DNA of 64,000 nucleotides from Rhodospirillaceae bacterium UBA1479. GTDB taxonomy: Bacteria > Pseudomonadota > Alphaproteobacteria > Rhodospirillales > Casp-alpha2. The notes under the pieces were generated by a model. The model searched no databases, was not told the origin of the DNA, and was given only the letters and a program-made list of their open reading frames with translations. The stretch is from positions 190,911 to 254,910 of the forward strand of contig DCRZ01000006.1 in the NCBI GenBank assembly GCA_002325375.1, written 5' to 3'. The translations under genes and the position numbers were made by a program. Shown here piece by piece: positions 1 through 8,764 of the stretch (its first letter is position 1; the number at the start of each line of letters is the position of its first letter).

Positions 1-2
1 TT

Positions 3-2318
3 GAGGTCGAAGGCGTGACGGACCGGGCCCATGGCCTGGAGACGTTCATCGTCGGCGAGGTTCTGGACGCCAAGCAGCACCCCGACGCCGACCGCCTGCG
101 CGTCTGCCAGGTCAACACCGGCGATGAGACGGTCGAACTGGTCTGCGGCGCGCCCAACGCGCGGACGGGGCTCAAGGGCGTGTTCGCCCCCTCCGGGTCC
201 TACGTCCCGGGCACGGGCATCACCCTGAAGCCCACGGAAATCCGCGGCGTGACGTCCAACGGCATGCTGCTGTCGGAACGGGAAATGGGCCTGTCCGACG
301 AACACGACGGCATCGTCGAACTGCCCGCCGATGCCGAAGTCGGTGCGCGCGCCGTCGACGTCATGGGCCTGGCCGATCCGGTCATCGAAATCGCCATCAC
401 GCCCAACCGGGGCGATTGCCTGGGTGTGCGCGGCATCGCCCGCGACCTTGCCGCCTCCGGGCTCGGCAGCCTGAAGCCGCTCGACACCGCGCCGGTGGCG
501 GGCGCGTTCGACAGCCCCCTTGGCGTGGCCCTCGACTTCACGGACGAGACCGCCAGTGCCTGCTCCAAATTCGTCGGCCGCGCCTTCCGCGGGGTCAAGA
601 ACGGCCCCAGCCCGAAATGGCTGCAGGACCGCCTGACCGCCGTGGGCCTGCGCCCGATCTCGGCCCTGGTCGACATCACCAACTACATCTCCTTCGAATT
701 CGACCGCCCGCTGCACGTGTTCGACGCGGCCAAGGTCGCGGGCACGATCACCGCCCGTCTGGCCAAGCCGGGTGAAAAGATTTTGGCGCTGAACGAAGTT
801 GAATACGATCTCGACCCGGAGATGACCGTGATCGCCGACGCCAACGGCCCCCAGGCCGTGGCCGGCGTGGTCGGCGGCATGGGCAGTGGCTGCACCGAGG
901 CGACGACGGAGGTGTTCCTCGAAGTCGCCTATTTCGACCCGGTGCGCACGGCCATGACCGGGCGCAAGCTCAACCTGCAGACCGACGCGCGTTACCGGTT
1001 CGAGCGCGGCGTCGATCCCGCGTTTTTGGACGACGCCTGCGAGATCGCGACGCGCCTGATCCTGGAACTGTGCGGCGGCGAGGCGTCGAATGTGGTCTCC
1101 GCCGGCGACGGTCCCGACTGGCGCCGCACCCTCGACTTCAACCTGGACAAGGTTCTGACCCTGGGCGGCACCGAGATCGAGGGCGTCGAGGCGCGGCGGA
1201 TTCTCAACGTCCTGGGCTTCGCCATCGAGTCCGACCAGGGCAGCCGCCTGGTGGTCGGGGTGCCGTCCTGGCGGTCCGACATCGTGTCGGAAGCCTGCCT
1301 GGTGGAAGAAATCGTGCGAATCAACGGCTATGACCGCATCGCGCCGGTCGCCGTGACGCGGCCCGCGGGCGCCCAGGGCCCCGTGATGACCCCGGACCAG
1401 CGCCGCCGCGCCCAGGCCCGCCGCCTGCTGGCCGCCCGCGGCATGGTCGAGGCCGTGACCTATTCCTTCATGCCCGACGGCCAGGCCAAGCTGTTCGGCG
1501 GCGTGGCCGATACCATGCGGCTGCTCAACCCGATCTCTAGCGATCTCGACGTCATGCGCCCGTCGATCCTGCCCAACCTGTTGGCCGCCGCCGCGCGCAA
1601 CCAGGCCCGGGGCTATGCCGATCTGGCCTTGTTCGAAATCGGCCCCCAGTTCCCGGGCGCCAAGCCGGAAGACCAGCAGCTGGTCGCCGCCGGCATCCGC
1701 GTCGGCAAGACCGGCCCGCGCCATTGGGCGGCGCAGCCGCGCGGCGTCGATACCTATGACGCCAAGGCCGATGCCCAGGCGGTGCTGGCCGATCTGGGCC
1801 TGCCGGCCGACCGGGCGCAGATCAAGACCGACGCGCCAAGTTGGTATCACCCGGGCCGTTCCGGCACCCTGCGCCTCGGCCCCATGATGCTGGCCGCCTT
1901 CGGCGAGGTCCATCCGGCGGTCCTGAAAGCCCTGGACGTGAAGGGTCCGGCCGTCGCCTTCGAAATCTATTTCGACAACCTGCCGGCGGTGAAGGCGAAG
2001 AAGTCCGCCGCCAAGCCGCATCTGGTGCTGTCGACCCTGCAGCCGGTCGCCCGCGATTTCGCCTTCGTCGTCGATGCCGATGTCGAGGCGGCGAAGGTCA
2101 TCAACGCCGCCCATGCCGCCGACAAGGCTCTGATCACCGAGGTCACCCTGTTCGACGTCTACGAAGGCAAGGGTGTGGGTGAAGGCAAGAAGTCGCTGGC
2201 CATCAACGTCGTGCTGCAGCCCGTGGACAAGACCTTGACCGACGCCGAGATCGAGGCCGTCGCCGACAAGGTCATCGCCGGCGTGATCAAGGCCACGGGC
2301 GGCGAGCTGCGGACCTGA
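3..2318 (+). CDS. pheT: Phenylalanine-tRNA ligase beta subunit, 5'-truncated by window edge
   Basis: Catalyses charging of tRNA-Phe as the beta chain of the alpha2-beta2 cytoplasmic enzyme. The open frame runs without a stop from base 3, reading EVEGVTDRA, the usual end of the first ~40 residues of PheT. The GTG at 15 is therefore an internal codon and the true start lies before the window. Visible in order: the tRNA-binding (EMAP-like) domain with HPDADRLRVCQV, the B3/B4 region, the B5 domain, the catalytic-like core, and the C-terminal ferredoxin-fold anticodon-binding domain (from about LSTLQPVARDFAFVVD). About 770 of the usual ~800 residues are present. The stop overlaps the next gene as TGATG, so the HAD gene is probably translationally coupled. 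Very sure of the identity. Confidence 0.97.
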   Translation, partial: EVEGVTDRAHGLETFIVGEVLDAKQHPDADRLRVCQVNTGDETVELVCGAPNARTGLKGVFAPSGSYVPGTGITLKPTEIRGVTSNGMLLSEREMGLSDEHDGIVELPADAEVGARAVDVMGLADPVIEIAITPNRGDCLGVRGIARDLAASGLGSLKPLDTAPVAGAFDSPLGVALDFTDETASACSKFVGRAFRGVKNGPSPKWLQDRLTAVGLRPISALVDITNYISFEFDRPLHVFDAAKVAGTITARLAKPGEKILALNEVEYDLDPEMTVIADANGPQAVAGVVGGMGSGCTEATTEVFLEVAYFDPVRTAMTGRKLNLQTDARYRFERGVDPAFLDDACEIATRLILELCGGEASNVVSAGDGPDWRRTLDFNLDKVLTLGGTEIEGVEARRILNVLGFAIESDQGSRLVVGVPSWRSDIVSEACLVEEIVRINGYDRIAPVAVTRPAGAQGPVMTPDQRRRAQARRLLAARGMVEAVTYSFMPDGQAKLFGGVADTMRLLNPISSDLDVMRPSILPNLLAAAARNQARGYADLALFEIGPQFPGAKPEDQQLVAAGIRVGKTGPRHWAAQPRGVDTYDAKADAQAVLADLGLPADRAQIKTDAPSWYHPGRSGTLRLGPMMLAAFGEVHPAVLKALDVKGPAVAFEIYFDNLPAVKAKKSAAKPHLVLSTLQPVARDFAFVVDADVEAAKVINAAHAADKALITEVTLFDVYEGKGVGEGKKSLAINVVLQPVDKTLTDAEIEAVADKVIAGVIKATGGELRT

Positions 2319-3124
2319 TGGGCCCGCTCGACGCATTCGCCACCGACCATCGCCGCGCCATCCGCGGCATCATCACCGACGTCGACGGCACCTTGACCAC
2401 GAACGGCAAGATCACGTCGACCGCGCTTGGAGCGCTGGAACGCGCCCAGGCGGCGGGGCTCAAGGTCGTCGCCGTGACCGGGGCCGCCGCCGGCACCTGC
2501 GACGCCATGGCGCGGACCTGGCCGGTCGACGCCGTGGTCGGGGAATCAGGCGGCTTCGTGTTCCGACTGCATCCTGACACCGGGCGCATGGTGCATCTGC
2601 ATATCCTGGCGCGGGACGAACGGCGCAATCATTGGGCCCAGTACGAAAAGGTGCTGGAAGCGATCATCGCCGAGGTGCCGGGGGCGGCGCTCGCCGCCGA
2701 TCAGGCTTACCGGGAGACCGACCTTGCCATCGACCACGCCCAGGACGTTGCGTCCCTGGGCGAGGAAGCCGTGGCGCAGATCGTGTCCATCATGGAGGCC
2801 GCGGGCATGACCGCGACCTATTCCAACATCCACGTCAACGGCTGGCTCGGCCCCTATGACAAGCTGACGACGACTTGCCTGGTGCTGCGCGAACTGTTCC
2901 GCGCCGACGTGTCGGACGCGGACGAACGCGGGCGTTGGATGTTCGTCGGCGATAGCCCCAACGACGCGCCGCTATTCGATTTCTTCCCCCATGCCGTCGG
3001 CGTCGCCAACGTGCGCGACTTCGGCGACCGGCTCGAAGCCAAGCCCAAGTACGTGACGGAACAGGCGTCGGGTGCGGGTTTCGCCGAAGCGGTCGATGCC
3101 GTGCTGGCCGCGCGGCAGGACTGA
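2318..3124 (+). CDS. HAD-superfamily (Cof/HAD-IIB-like) phosphatase
   Basis: Predicted cytoplasmic phosphatase of 268 residues. The nucleophile motif I is TDVDGTL near residue 21, motif II is VVAVTGA, and the late motif FVGDSPNDAPLF carries the Mg-binding aspartates. The large cap between them (about residues 85-190) is of the HAD-IIB type, as in sugar-phosphate, mannosyl-3-phosphoglycerate and sucrose-phosphate phosphatases. The substrate cannot be told from sequence. Its ATG overlaps the pheT stop (TGATG), so it is cotranscribed with pheT. Downstream it converges on the cyclase gene across a palindromic repeat. Confidence 0.85.
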   Translation: MGPLDAFATDHRRAIRGIITDVDGTLTTNGKITSTALGALERAQAAGLKVVAVTGAAAGTCDAMARTWPVDAVVGESGGFVFRLHPDTGRMVHLHILARDERRNHWAQYEKVLEAIIAEVPGAALAADQAYRETDLAIDHAQDVASLGEEAVAQIVSIMEAAGMTATYSNIHVNGWLGPYDKLTTTCLVLRELFRADVSDADERGRWMFVGDSPNDAPLFDFFPHAVGVANVRDFGDRLEAKPKYVTEQASGAGFAEAVDAVLAARQD

Positions 3125-3140
3125 CACAGACCTTCTCCCT

Positions 3141-3218
3141 CTTCTTTTCTCATCGTCTCACCGTCTTTGTGGTTCAAAAAGAAAACCACTGAGGCAATGA
3201 GGCGGTGAGGAAAAAAAG
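3141..3218. repeat. Interspersed inverted repeat, copy 1
   Basis: Two arms about 34 bases long (3141-3174 and 3184-3218) are imperfect inverse complements with the core AACCACTGAGGCAATGAGG. They meet at a short GTGGTT/AACCAC stem. The same unit recurs, arms in the opposite order, at 5448-5525. Both copies are intergenic. Here it lies between convergent genes and could act as a bidirectional transcription stop. Confidence 0.7.
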
Positions 3219-3227
3219 AAAACCTGG

Positions 3228-3247
3228 ATCCCCGCATTCGCGGGGAT
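3228..3247. repeat. Short palindrome ATCCCCGC-ATTC-GCGGGGAT
   Basis: Perfect 8-bp stem with a 4-base loop, followed by GACGG. This matches the style of the widespread proteobacterial intergenic palindromes of the form CCCCGC..GCGGGG ATGACG. It lies next to repeat copy 1, between the convergent HAD and cyclase genes. Confidence 0.65.
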
Positions 3248-3271
3248 GACGGCGGGGAAAAGGGGAAGGGG

Positions 3272-4633
3272 TCAGGGACGCGCCACGGAATAGACCTTCA
3301 CCGGCTGTGATCGGCCCTTGACCGGGATTTCTCCCTGAAACGCGCAGTCATACCCGTCGCCGCAGGCGGCGGCGGTTTCCTCCGTGCACATGACGTAGGT
3401 GCCGTACTGCTTGTTCAGCTGTTCCAGGCGGGCCGCGATGTTCACGTTGTCGCCATGCACGGTGAAAGTCAGGCGCTCCGCCGTACCGACGGCGCCGACC
3501 ACGATGGCGCCCGTGTTGACGCCGCAGCGGGTCAGCAGCCGCACGCCATCGCCGAAGGTCCGTTCGCGGCAGACCTGTTCAAGTTCCAGCGCGCAGTCGA
3601 GGGCCCGGGCGGCATGATCGTCCTGCGGCGTGACGGCGTTGAAGGTGATCAGCATGGCGTCCCCTTCGAACAGCAGCACCACCCCGCCGTGGCGGGCAAT
3701 GACCTCACCGGCGGCCTGGAAGTAATCGTTGATGGTGCGGGCCAGTTCGGCCGGTGACATTTTCTCCGACGCCGTGGAAAAGCCTTCGATGTCCGTGAAC
3801 ACGATGGTCGCGACCTTGCTTTCGCCGTCGCCGGGCTGGATCGCCCGGTCCGCCTGGGTGATGCGCTCCGCCACTTCCTTGGACACGAACCGCGTCAGGT
3901 CCTGGGCCGCTGTGCTGTCGATGATCGCGCGGTAGAGGGAGCGTTGCGCCCGCAGCACGGCGATGGCCAGGACGCAGGTGACCATCAGGATCGACACGAT
4001 CTTGTCGACCTCCGCCCCGATCAGGATGGCGTTCGACGTCATGTATTCCACGTAGTTGCGGGTGATCATGGGATTGCCCGCCTCGGCATGGACGACGTAG
4101 AGCATCAGCGTGATCCAGCCGAGGGCCGCCGACGCCCCGGCGAGGACGATGTAGCCGGGATCGAAGCGCAGCGCCCGAAGCGCGATGAAGATGAACACGT
4201 ACATCAGCGTCGGCGCCTTCAGATAGAAGCTCGCCGGCTGCATGTACTGGATATGGAACGACCAGATCAGCAGCATCAGCAGCCCGACGTCGATGACCAC
4301 GGAGGCCATCAGGAAGGGCCGGGTCAGGGTGCCGCGGTAGGCGGCGATCAGGCGTGCCAGGGTGAACAGGAAATAGAACCCCAACGCGAAGGGCACCAGA
4401 TTGAAATCCGGATTGGTCGCGGTCTTGGGCGCCACGGCCCACAGGCTGGCGAACAGCACGACCAGCAGCATCTGCACCCAGCTGATCAGCTTTTCGCTCT
4501 GCAGCTGCTGGCGGGCGATGCGGTCGCGCACGCGGGCGGGCAGCCGCCCGGAGACGGGTTCGCCGAAGATGAAACTCATGCAGGACGTCCACATCTGCGA
4601 ACGATGGACCGTCGGGGACAAATGCTCAATCAC
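3272..4633 (-). CDS. Membrane-anchored class III adenylate/guanylate cyclase
   Basis: A 453-residue protein whose N-terminal half (about residues 45-225) contains roughly six hydrophobic membrane segments. The C-terminal half is a class III nucleotide cyclase domain. The first metal-binding aspartate is in FTDIEGFSTASEKM, the second in FEGDAMLITF, and the transition-state region reads CGVNTGAIVVGAVG. It should make cAMP (or cGMP) at the inner membrane in response to a signal sensed by the membrane part, which I do not recognise as a named sensor domain. Transcribed alone, convergent with the HAD gene. Confidence 0.9.
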   Translation of the reverse strand: MIEHLSPTVHRSQMWTSCMSFIFGEPVSGRLPARVRDRIARQQLQSEKLISWVQMLLVVLFASLWAVAPKTATNPDFNLVPFALGFYFLFTLARLIAAYRGTLTRPFLMASVVIDVGLLMLLIWSFHIQYMQPASFYLKAPTLMYVFIFIALRALRFDPGYIVLAGASAALGWITLMLYVVHAEAGNPMITRNYVEYMTSNAILIGAEVDKIVSILMVTCVLAIAVLRAQRSLYRAIIDSTAAQDLTRFVSKEVAERITQADRAIQPGDGESKVATIVFTDIEGFSTASEKMSPAELARTINDYFQAAGEVIARHGGVVLLFEGDAMLITFNAVTPQDDHAARALDCALELEQVCRERTFGDGVRLLTRCGVNTGAIVVGAVGTAERLTFTVHGDNVNIAARLEQLNKQYGTYVMCTEETAAACGDGYDCAFQGEIPVKGRSQPVKVYSVARP

Positions 4634-4719
4634 GGAATGCGGGCTCCCTTTCGCGTGGGGGCCTGTCTAGCAGAGGGAGACGCTCACGGAAGAATCACAG
4701 CCGCGTCATCGGGAAAGGA

Positions 4720-5421
4720 TCAGGCGGCGTCTTCGCCCGCGTCCGTGTTGCCTTCCCGGCGAATCGCTTCCTTCACCGCCTCGCATTTGTTCTGCAGGTG
4801 GTCGCGCAGGACCAGGGCAAGGCGCTTGCCGTCGCGGGCTTCGAGGGCGGCCAGCATGTCCTCGTGCTCGGCCATGGCCTGTTTCCAGCGTTGGGACGTG
4901 ATGGAGGAAATATAGCGCGCCCGGCGAATGCGTCCGGCCAAGCCTTCGTACATGGCGACCAAAAGGTCGTTGCCGGCCGAGCCCATGATCTTTTCGTGGA
5001 TCTTCTGGTTGAGGGCGAAATACTCGGCCCGCTCCCCCCGCGTGTGGTGCAGGGCCATCTGGTAATGCAGGGCGCGCAGTTCGGCCAGATCGGCTTCCGA
5101 GGCGTTGGCGCAGGCCAGTTCCCCGGCGAGCGCTTCCAGCGCTCCCATGACGGGGAACATCTCGTCGACATCGGCAGCGGTCAGCCGGGCGACCCGGGCC
5201 CCCCGGTTGGGCAGCAGTTCCAGCACCCCTTCGGACGCCAGCACCTTGAGCGCCTCACGCAACGGCGTGCGGGAAATGCCCAGGGTCTCGCACAACAGGC
5301 GCTCCGGCACCTTGTCCCCCGGTTTCAGGTCGCCGTCATAGACCATGGTGCGCACCCGGTTGACGATGGTGTCGTGCAGGGAGGTGCGCGGGATGGGGCG
5401 GGATAGGATACTCTCGTCCAT
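4720..5421 (-). CDS. GntR-family regulator, FCD (FadR/VanR) subfamily
   Basis: A 233-residue repressor-like protein. The N-terminal winged helix has the GntR pattern (LKPGDKVPERLLCETLGISRT), and the all-helical FCD effector domain follows, with metal-ligand type histidines and the usual MEHxxLLxALEARD-like end. The ATG at 5421 is preferred over GTG at 5430 because a CGGAG box sits 8 bases upstream of it. It lies directly downstream of the FAD/Fe-S dehydrogenase on the same strand, with the aminotransferase divergent beyond that. FCD regulators usually sense small organic acids, so it probably controls this locus. The effector is unknown. Confidence 0.9.
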   Translation of the reverse strand: MDESILSRPIPRTSLHDTIVNRVRTMVYDGDLKPGDKVPERLLCETLGISRTPLREALKVLASEGVLELLPNRGARVARLTAADVDEMFPVMGALEALAGELACANASEADLAELRALHYQMALHHTRGERAEYFALNQKIHEKIMGSAGNDLLVAMYEGLAGRIRRARYISSITSQRWKQAMAEHEDMLAALEARDGKRLALVLRDHLQNKCEAVKEAIRREGNTDAGEDAA

Positions 5422-5447
5422 GCTGGTCACTCCGTACTCAAAAAGGA

Positions 5448-5525
5448 AACCACAGAGGCAGTGAGGCGGTGAGAAGGAAGAAAGGATTTTTTTTATCTTC
5501 TCATTGCCTCACTGCCTCAGTGGTT
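5448..5525. repeat. Interspersed inverted repeat, copy 2, overlapping a stop codon
   Basis: Arms 5448-5478 and 5496-5525 are inverse complements with about 4 mismatches in 30 bases (core AACCAC.GAGGCAGTGAGGC), separated by an A/T-rich spacer with eight consecutive T. It is related to 3141-3218. The right arm contains the stop codon (5517-5519) and the last two sense codons of the upstream dehydrogenase. RNA from it would fold into a long hairpin between the dehydrogenase and gntR cistrons. Confidence 0.7.
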
Positions 5526-8513
5526 CAAATAATCATCAAGAACCCGCGCGACGTGCACGGCTTCGCGTGGCGTGCCGTCGGCGATCTGATGGCGGCAGCT
5601 GGTGCCGTCGGCGACGATCACCGTGTCGGCCTCGGCGCTTCTGACGGCGGGCAGCAGGGCCAGTTCGCCCATGCGCTTGGACACGGCGACGTTGTCCGTG
5701 TCGTAGCCGAAGGCGCCGGCCATGCCGCAGCAGCTTGAATCGACCGTCTCCACGTTCAGGCCCGGCACCAGACGCAGCGTCGCCTCGACCGCGCCCATGG
5801 CGGCGAAGGCCTTCTGGTGGCAGTGGCCGTGCAGCAGCGCCTTGCCGCCGCCGGCATCGGCAAGGGGCAGGGTCAGGTTTCCGGCTTCGGCTTCCGCCGC
5901 CAGGAATTCCTCGAACAGCATGGCCTTGGCGGCCAGCGCCTTGGTGTCGTCGCCCGGCAGCAGGACCGTGAATTCATCGCGCAGGGTCAAAAGACACGAC
6001 GGCTCCAGCCCGACGATGGGCACACCCGCATCGACGAAGGGCTTGAGGGCCGCCAGCGTGCGCGCCGCTTCCTTCCGGGCTTCGTCGGCAAGGCCGGCGG
6101 CCAGGAACGTCCGCCCGCAGCACAGCGGCCGCGTACTGTCGGGGGCCTTGGCCGTGACCACGCGGTAGCCGGCGGCGGTCAGCACCCGGCGGGCGGCGGC
6201 GAGATTCTCCGGCTCGAAATAAGTGTTGAAGGTGTCGCCCAGAAGAACGACCGCCTTGCCCGCCGGACAGGAATTTGGGTCGACCGGGGTTGCGCCCTTG
6301 TCCGGCGTCGATGCCCAGCGCGGCAGGGTCCGCTCGGCGGAAAAGCCCAACAGCTTTTCCGACAGCCAGGCGGCGCCGGGGATCGTGTCACGCAGGTTCA
6401 GCAGCCAGGAAACTTTGCTGGCGGCGGGGGCATAGCGCGGCAGGTAGGCGACCAGCCGGTCGAACAGGCGCAGCCCGTGGCGCTTGTTGTACTGGTTCAG
6501 GAATTCGATCTTCATGCGCGCCATGTCGACGCCCGTCGGGCATTCGCGCTTGCAGCCCTTGCAGCCGACGCAGAGCTTCATGGTGTCGGCCATTTCGTCC
6601 GACGTGAAGGCGTCGGGGCCGAGCTGTCCAGAAATGGCGAGGCGGAGCGTGTTGGCGCGGCCGCGGGTCAGATGTTGTTCATCCCCCGTGGCGCGGTAGG
6701 ACGGGCACATCACCCCGGCGTCGCGCTTGCGGCAGGCGCCGTTGTTGTTGCACATCTCGACGGCGCCGGCGAAGCCGCCCCAGTCGGACCAGTCGAGGAC
6801 GGTTGCGATCTCCTGCGTCTGATAGCCGGGCTTGAAACGGAACAGGGTCCGATCGTCCATCTTGGGCGGGTCGACGATCTTGCCCGGGTTCATCAGACCG
6901 GTGGGATCGACGGTCTGTTTGACCTCCTTGAAGGTCTCGATCATCCGCCTGCCGAACATGGCTTCGTGGAATTCCGATCGCACCAGCCCGTCGCCGTGTT
7001 CGCCCGAATGCGATCCCTTGTATTCGCGGACCATCTCGAAGGCTTCCTCGGCGATGGCGCGCATCTGCTTGGCGCCCAGGTCCTGCTTCAGGTTGATCAC
7101 CGGCCGCACGTGCAAGGTCCCGACGGAAGCATGGGCGTACCAGGTGCCTTCCGTACCGTGCTTGTGGAACACGTTGGTCAGGCGGTCCGTATATTCGGCC
7201 AGGTCTTCCAGGCGCACGGCGCAGTCCTCGACGAAGGAGATCGGCTTGCCGTCGCCCTTCATGGACATCATGATGTTGAGGCCCGATTTGCGGACCTCCC
7301 AGACGTCGCGCTGGAAGGCCGGGTCCACGGCCTCGACCACCGCGTCAGGGAAGCCCAGGTCGGCCATCATCTCGACCAGTTGGGCAAGCTTGGCGAGCAG
7401 GGGCTCGCGTTCCTCCCCCGCGAATTCGACCAGCAGCAGGGCGTCCGGCTCGCCCTTCACGAAGCGCTCCACGGTGGGGCGGAAAATCTCGATGTCGCGG
7501 GCCAGGCCGATCATGGTGCGGTCGACCAGTTCCACCGCCGCCGGGCCGAGCGTCACCAGATGCTGGGCCGCGTCCATGCATTTATAGAAGGTCGGGAAAT
7601 GACAGACGCCCAGCACCTTGTGCTTGGGCAGGGGCTGCAGGTCCAGGTGCAGTTTGGTCGAGAAGGCCAGGGTGCCTTCCGAGCCGATCAAAAGGTGCGC
7701 CAGGTTGGGGTGGGTCTGCTGGCGGTACAGCGTCGCCTCGGCCCAGGGGCCCTTGGGCGCGCCGCCGGGCATCAGGGAATCGATGTTGTAGCCGCCGACC
7801 CGGCGCATCAGGTCGGGGAAGGATTTGCGGATGTGGTCGCCCTCGCGCCGGCCGATATCCAGAAGCTTGGCGACCATGTCCTGTTGCACGGGGTCCAATT
7901 TGGCCGCGGGCTCATTGTCGGAGACTTCGCCGAAGCGCATGGCGCGGCCGTCCATGGTCACGGCGTCGATGGCGCGCACGTTGTCGCGCATGGTGCCGTA
8001 GACGATGGAGCGCGAGCCGCAGGAGTTGTTCCCCGCCATGCCGCCCAAGGTGGCGCGCGACGAGGTCGAAACATCGACCGGAAACCACAGGCCGTGGGGC
8101 TTGAGGTAGGCGTTCAGGTGATCCAGCACCAAACCCGGTTCGACCAGGGCCTGGCGCCCCGAGGCATCGAAATCGAGAATCTTGTTCAGATGTTTCGACA
8201 GGTCGACGACCAACGCTTCACCAACCGTCTGTCCGCATTGCGAGGTGCCGCCGCCCCTGGGCAGGATCGGCACGCCTTCGTCGCGGGCGACGGCGATGAT
8301 CGCTTCCACGTCGTCGGCGTCCTCGGGCACGACGACGCCCAAGGGTTCGATCTGATAGATCGAGGCGTCCGTCGAATAGCGCCCGCGCGAGAACGGATCG
8401 AACAGGACCTGGCCCTTGATCGCGGCCTTCAGGCGGCGGGCAAGGGCCGCATCGCCCTTGGCCGGGCGGCTGCGGGAAGCGGAATGGGCGAGGGCAATAT
8501 CGGACGGGGCCAT
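5517..8513 (-). CDS. FAD-linked / 4Fe-4S 2-hydroxyacid dehydrogenase (YdiJ / D-lactate dehydrogenase type)
   Basis: About 998 residues. An N-terminal FAD_binding_4 domain carries the PP-loop ILPRGGGTSQCGQTVG and NSCGSRSIVYG; a FAD-oxidase C-domain follows; then Fe-S binding with LCVGCKGCKRECPTG; then two CCG motifs (CCGRTFLAAG and CCGMAGAFG) near the C-terminus. This architecture and length match E. coli YdiJ-like D-2-hydroxyglutarate dehydrogenases and D-lactate or glycolate dehydrogenases. It oxidises a D-2-hydroxyacid and passes electrons towards quinone or cytochrome. The ATG at 8513 is chosen because the conserved region begins just after it; a longer TTG start at 8576 lies inside a promoter-like palindrome. 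The neighbouring glyoxylate-type aminotransferase makes glycolate, lactate or 2-hydroxyglutarate plausible substrates. Confidence 0.85.
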   Translation of the reverse strand: MAPSDIALAHSASRSRPAKGDAALARRLKAAIKGQVLFDPFSRGRYSTDASIYQIEPLGVVVPEDADDVEAIIAVARDEGVPILPRGGGTSQCGQTVGEALVVDLSKHLNKILDFDASGRQALVEPGLVLDHLNAYLKPHGLWFPVDVSTSSRATLGGMAGNNSCGSRSIVYGTMRDNVRAIDAVTMDGRAMRFGEVSDNEPAAKLDPVQQDMVAKLLDIGRREGDHIRKSFPDLMRRVGGYNIDSLMPGGAPKGPWAEATLYRQQTHPNLAHLLIGSEGTLAFSTKLHLDLQPLPKHKVLGVCHFPTFYKCMDAAQHLVTLGPAAVELVDRTMIGLARDIEIFRPTVERFVKGEPDALLLVEFAGEEREPLLAKLAQLVEMMADLGFPDAVVEAVDPAFQRDVWEVRKSGLNIMMSMKGDGKPISFVEDCAVRLEDLAEYTDRLTNVFHKHGTEGTWYAHASVGTLHVRPVINLKQDLGAKQMRAIAEEAFEMVREYKGSHSGEHGDGLVRSEFHEAMFGRRMIETFKEVKQTVDPTGLMNPGKIVDPPKMDDRTLFRFKPGYQTQEIATVLDWSDWGGFAGAVEMCNNNGACRKRDAGVMCPSYRATGDEQHLTRGRANTLRLAISGQLGPDAFTSDEMADTMKLCVGCKGCKRECPTGVDMARMKIEFLNQYNKRHGLRLFDRLVAYLPRYAPAASKVSWLLNLRDTIPGAAWLSEKLLGFSAERTLPRWASTPDKGATPVDPNSCPAGKAVVLLGDTFNTYFEPENLAAARRVLTAAGYRVVTAKAPDSTRPLCCGRTFLAAGLADEARKEAARTLAALKPFVDAGVPIVGLEPSCLLTLRDEFTVLLPGDDTKALAAKAMLFEEFLAAEAEAGNLTLPLADAGGGKALLHGHCHQKAFAAMGAVEATLRLVPGLNVETVDSSCCGMAGAFGYDTDNVAVSKRMGELALLPAVRSAEADTVIVADGTSCRHQIADGTPREAVHVARVLDDYLNH

Positions 8514-8559
8514 GGGCGGGGCTCGCTTTGTCGTCAGGGGGTACACGAAGTGTAGCAAA

Positions 8560-8576
8560 TTGCATTCAAAATACAA
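8560..8576. promoter_or_regulatory. Inverted repeat TTGCATT-CAA-AATACAA, candidate operator
   Basis: Seven-base arms with one mismatch around a CAA spacer, about 47 bases upstream of the dehydrogenase ATG and inside an A/T-rich stretch unlike its surroundings. Position and symmetry suit the FCD-type GntR protein encoded nearby, but no binding consensus can be proven here. Confidence 0.4.
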
Positions 8577-8679
8577 TAAGGCAAATCAAGCAGGGCCATC
8601 AAAAGATACCTTTAAGCAATTCATCTAATTGAAATAGAACAATAAACATTGATTTTTTCCCATTCGGGATGAATCCGGG

Positions 8680-8707
8680 TTGTCTGGGCAAAAAATGTAT
8701 GCATAAT
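8680..8707 (+). promoter_or_regulatory. Candidate sigma-70 promoter with TATGCATA palindrome
   Basis: TTGTCT (8680-8685), a 16-base spacer, then CATAAT (8702-8707), about 58 bases upstream of the aminotransferase ATG. The perfect palindrome TATGCATA (8698-8705) overlaps the -10 box, a typical repressor position. The surrounding 8540-8710 region is markedly A/T-rich and is the divergent control region of this locus. Confidence 0.45.
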
Positions 8708-8764
8708 TCCCAGGCCATCGCGCCCCCTGGCGCGGAAACCCGAATGTAAAGAGGACATCCGATC

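Noticed and set aside
5817..8555. Very long plus-strand open frame (about 900 codons) opposite the FAD/Fe-S dehydrogenase
   Set aside because: Antisense frame kept open by high GC and third-position bias. It has low-complexity His/Gly/Arg/Val-rich composition and no domain, while the minus strand encodes a clear enzyme.
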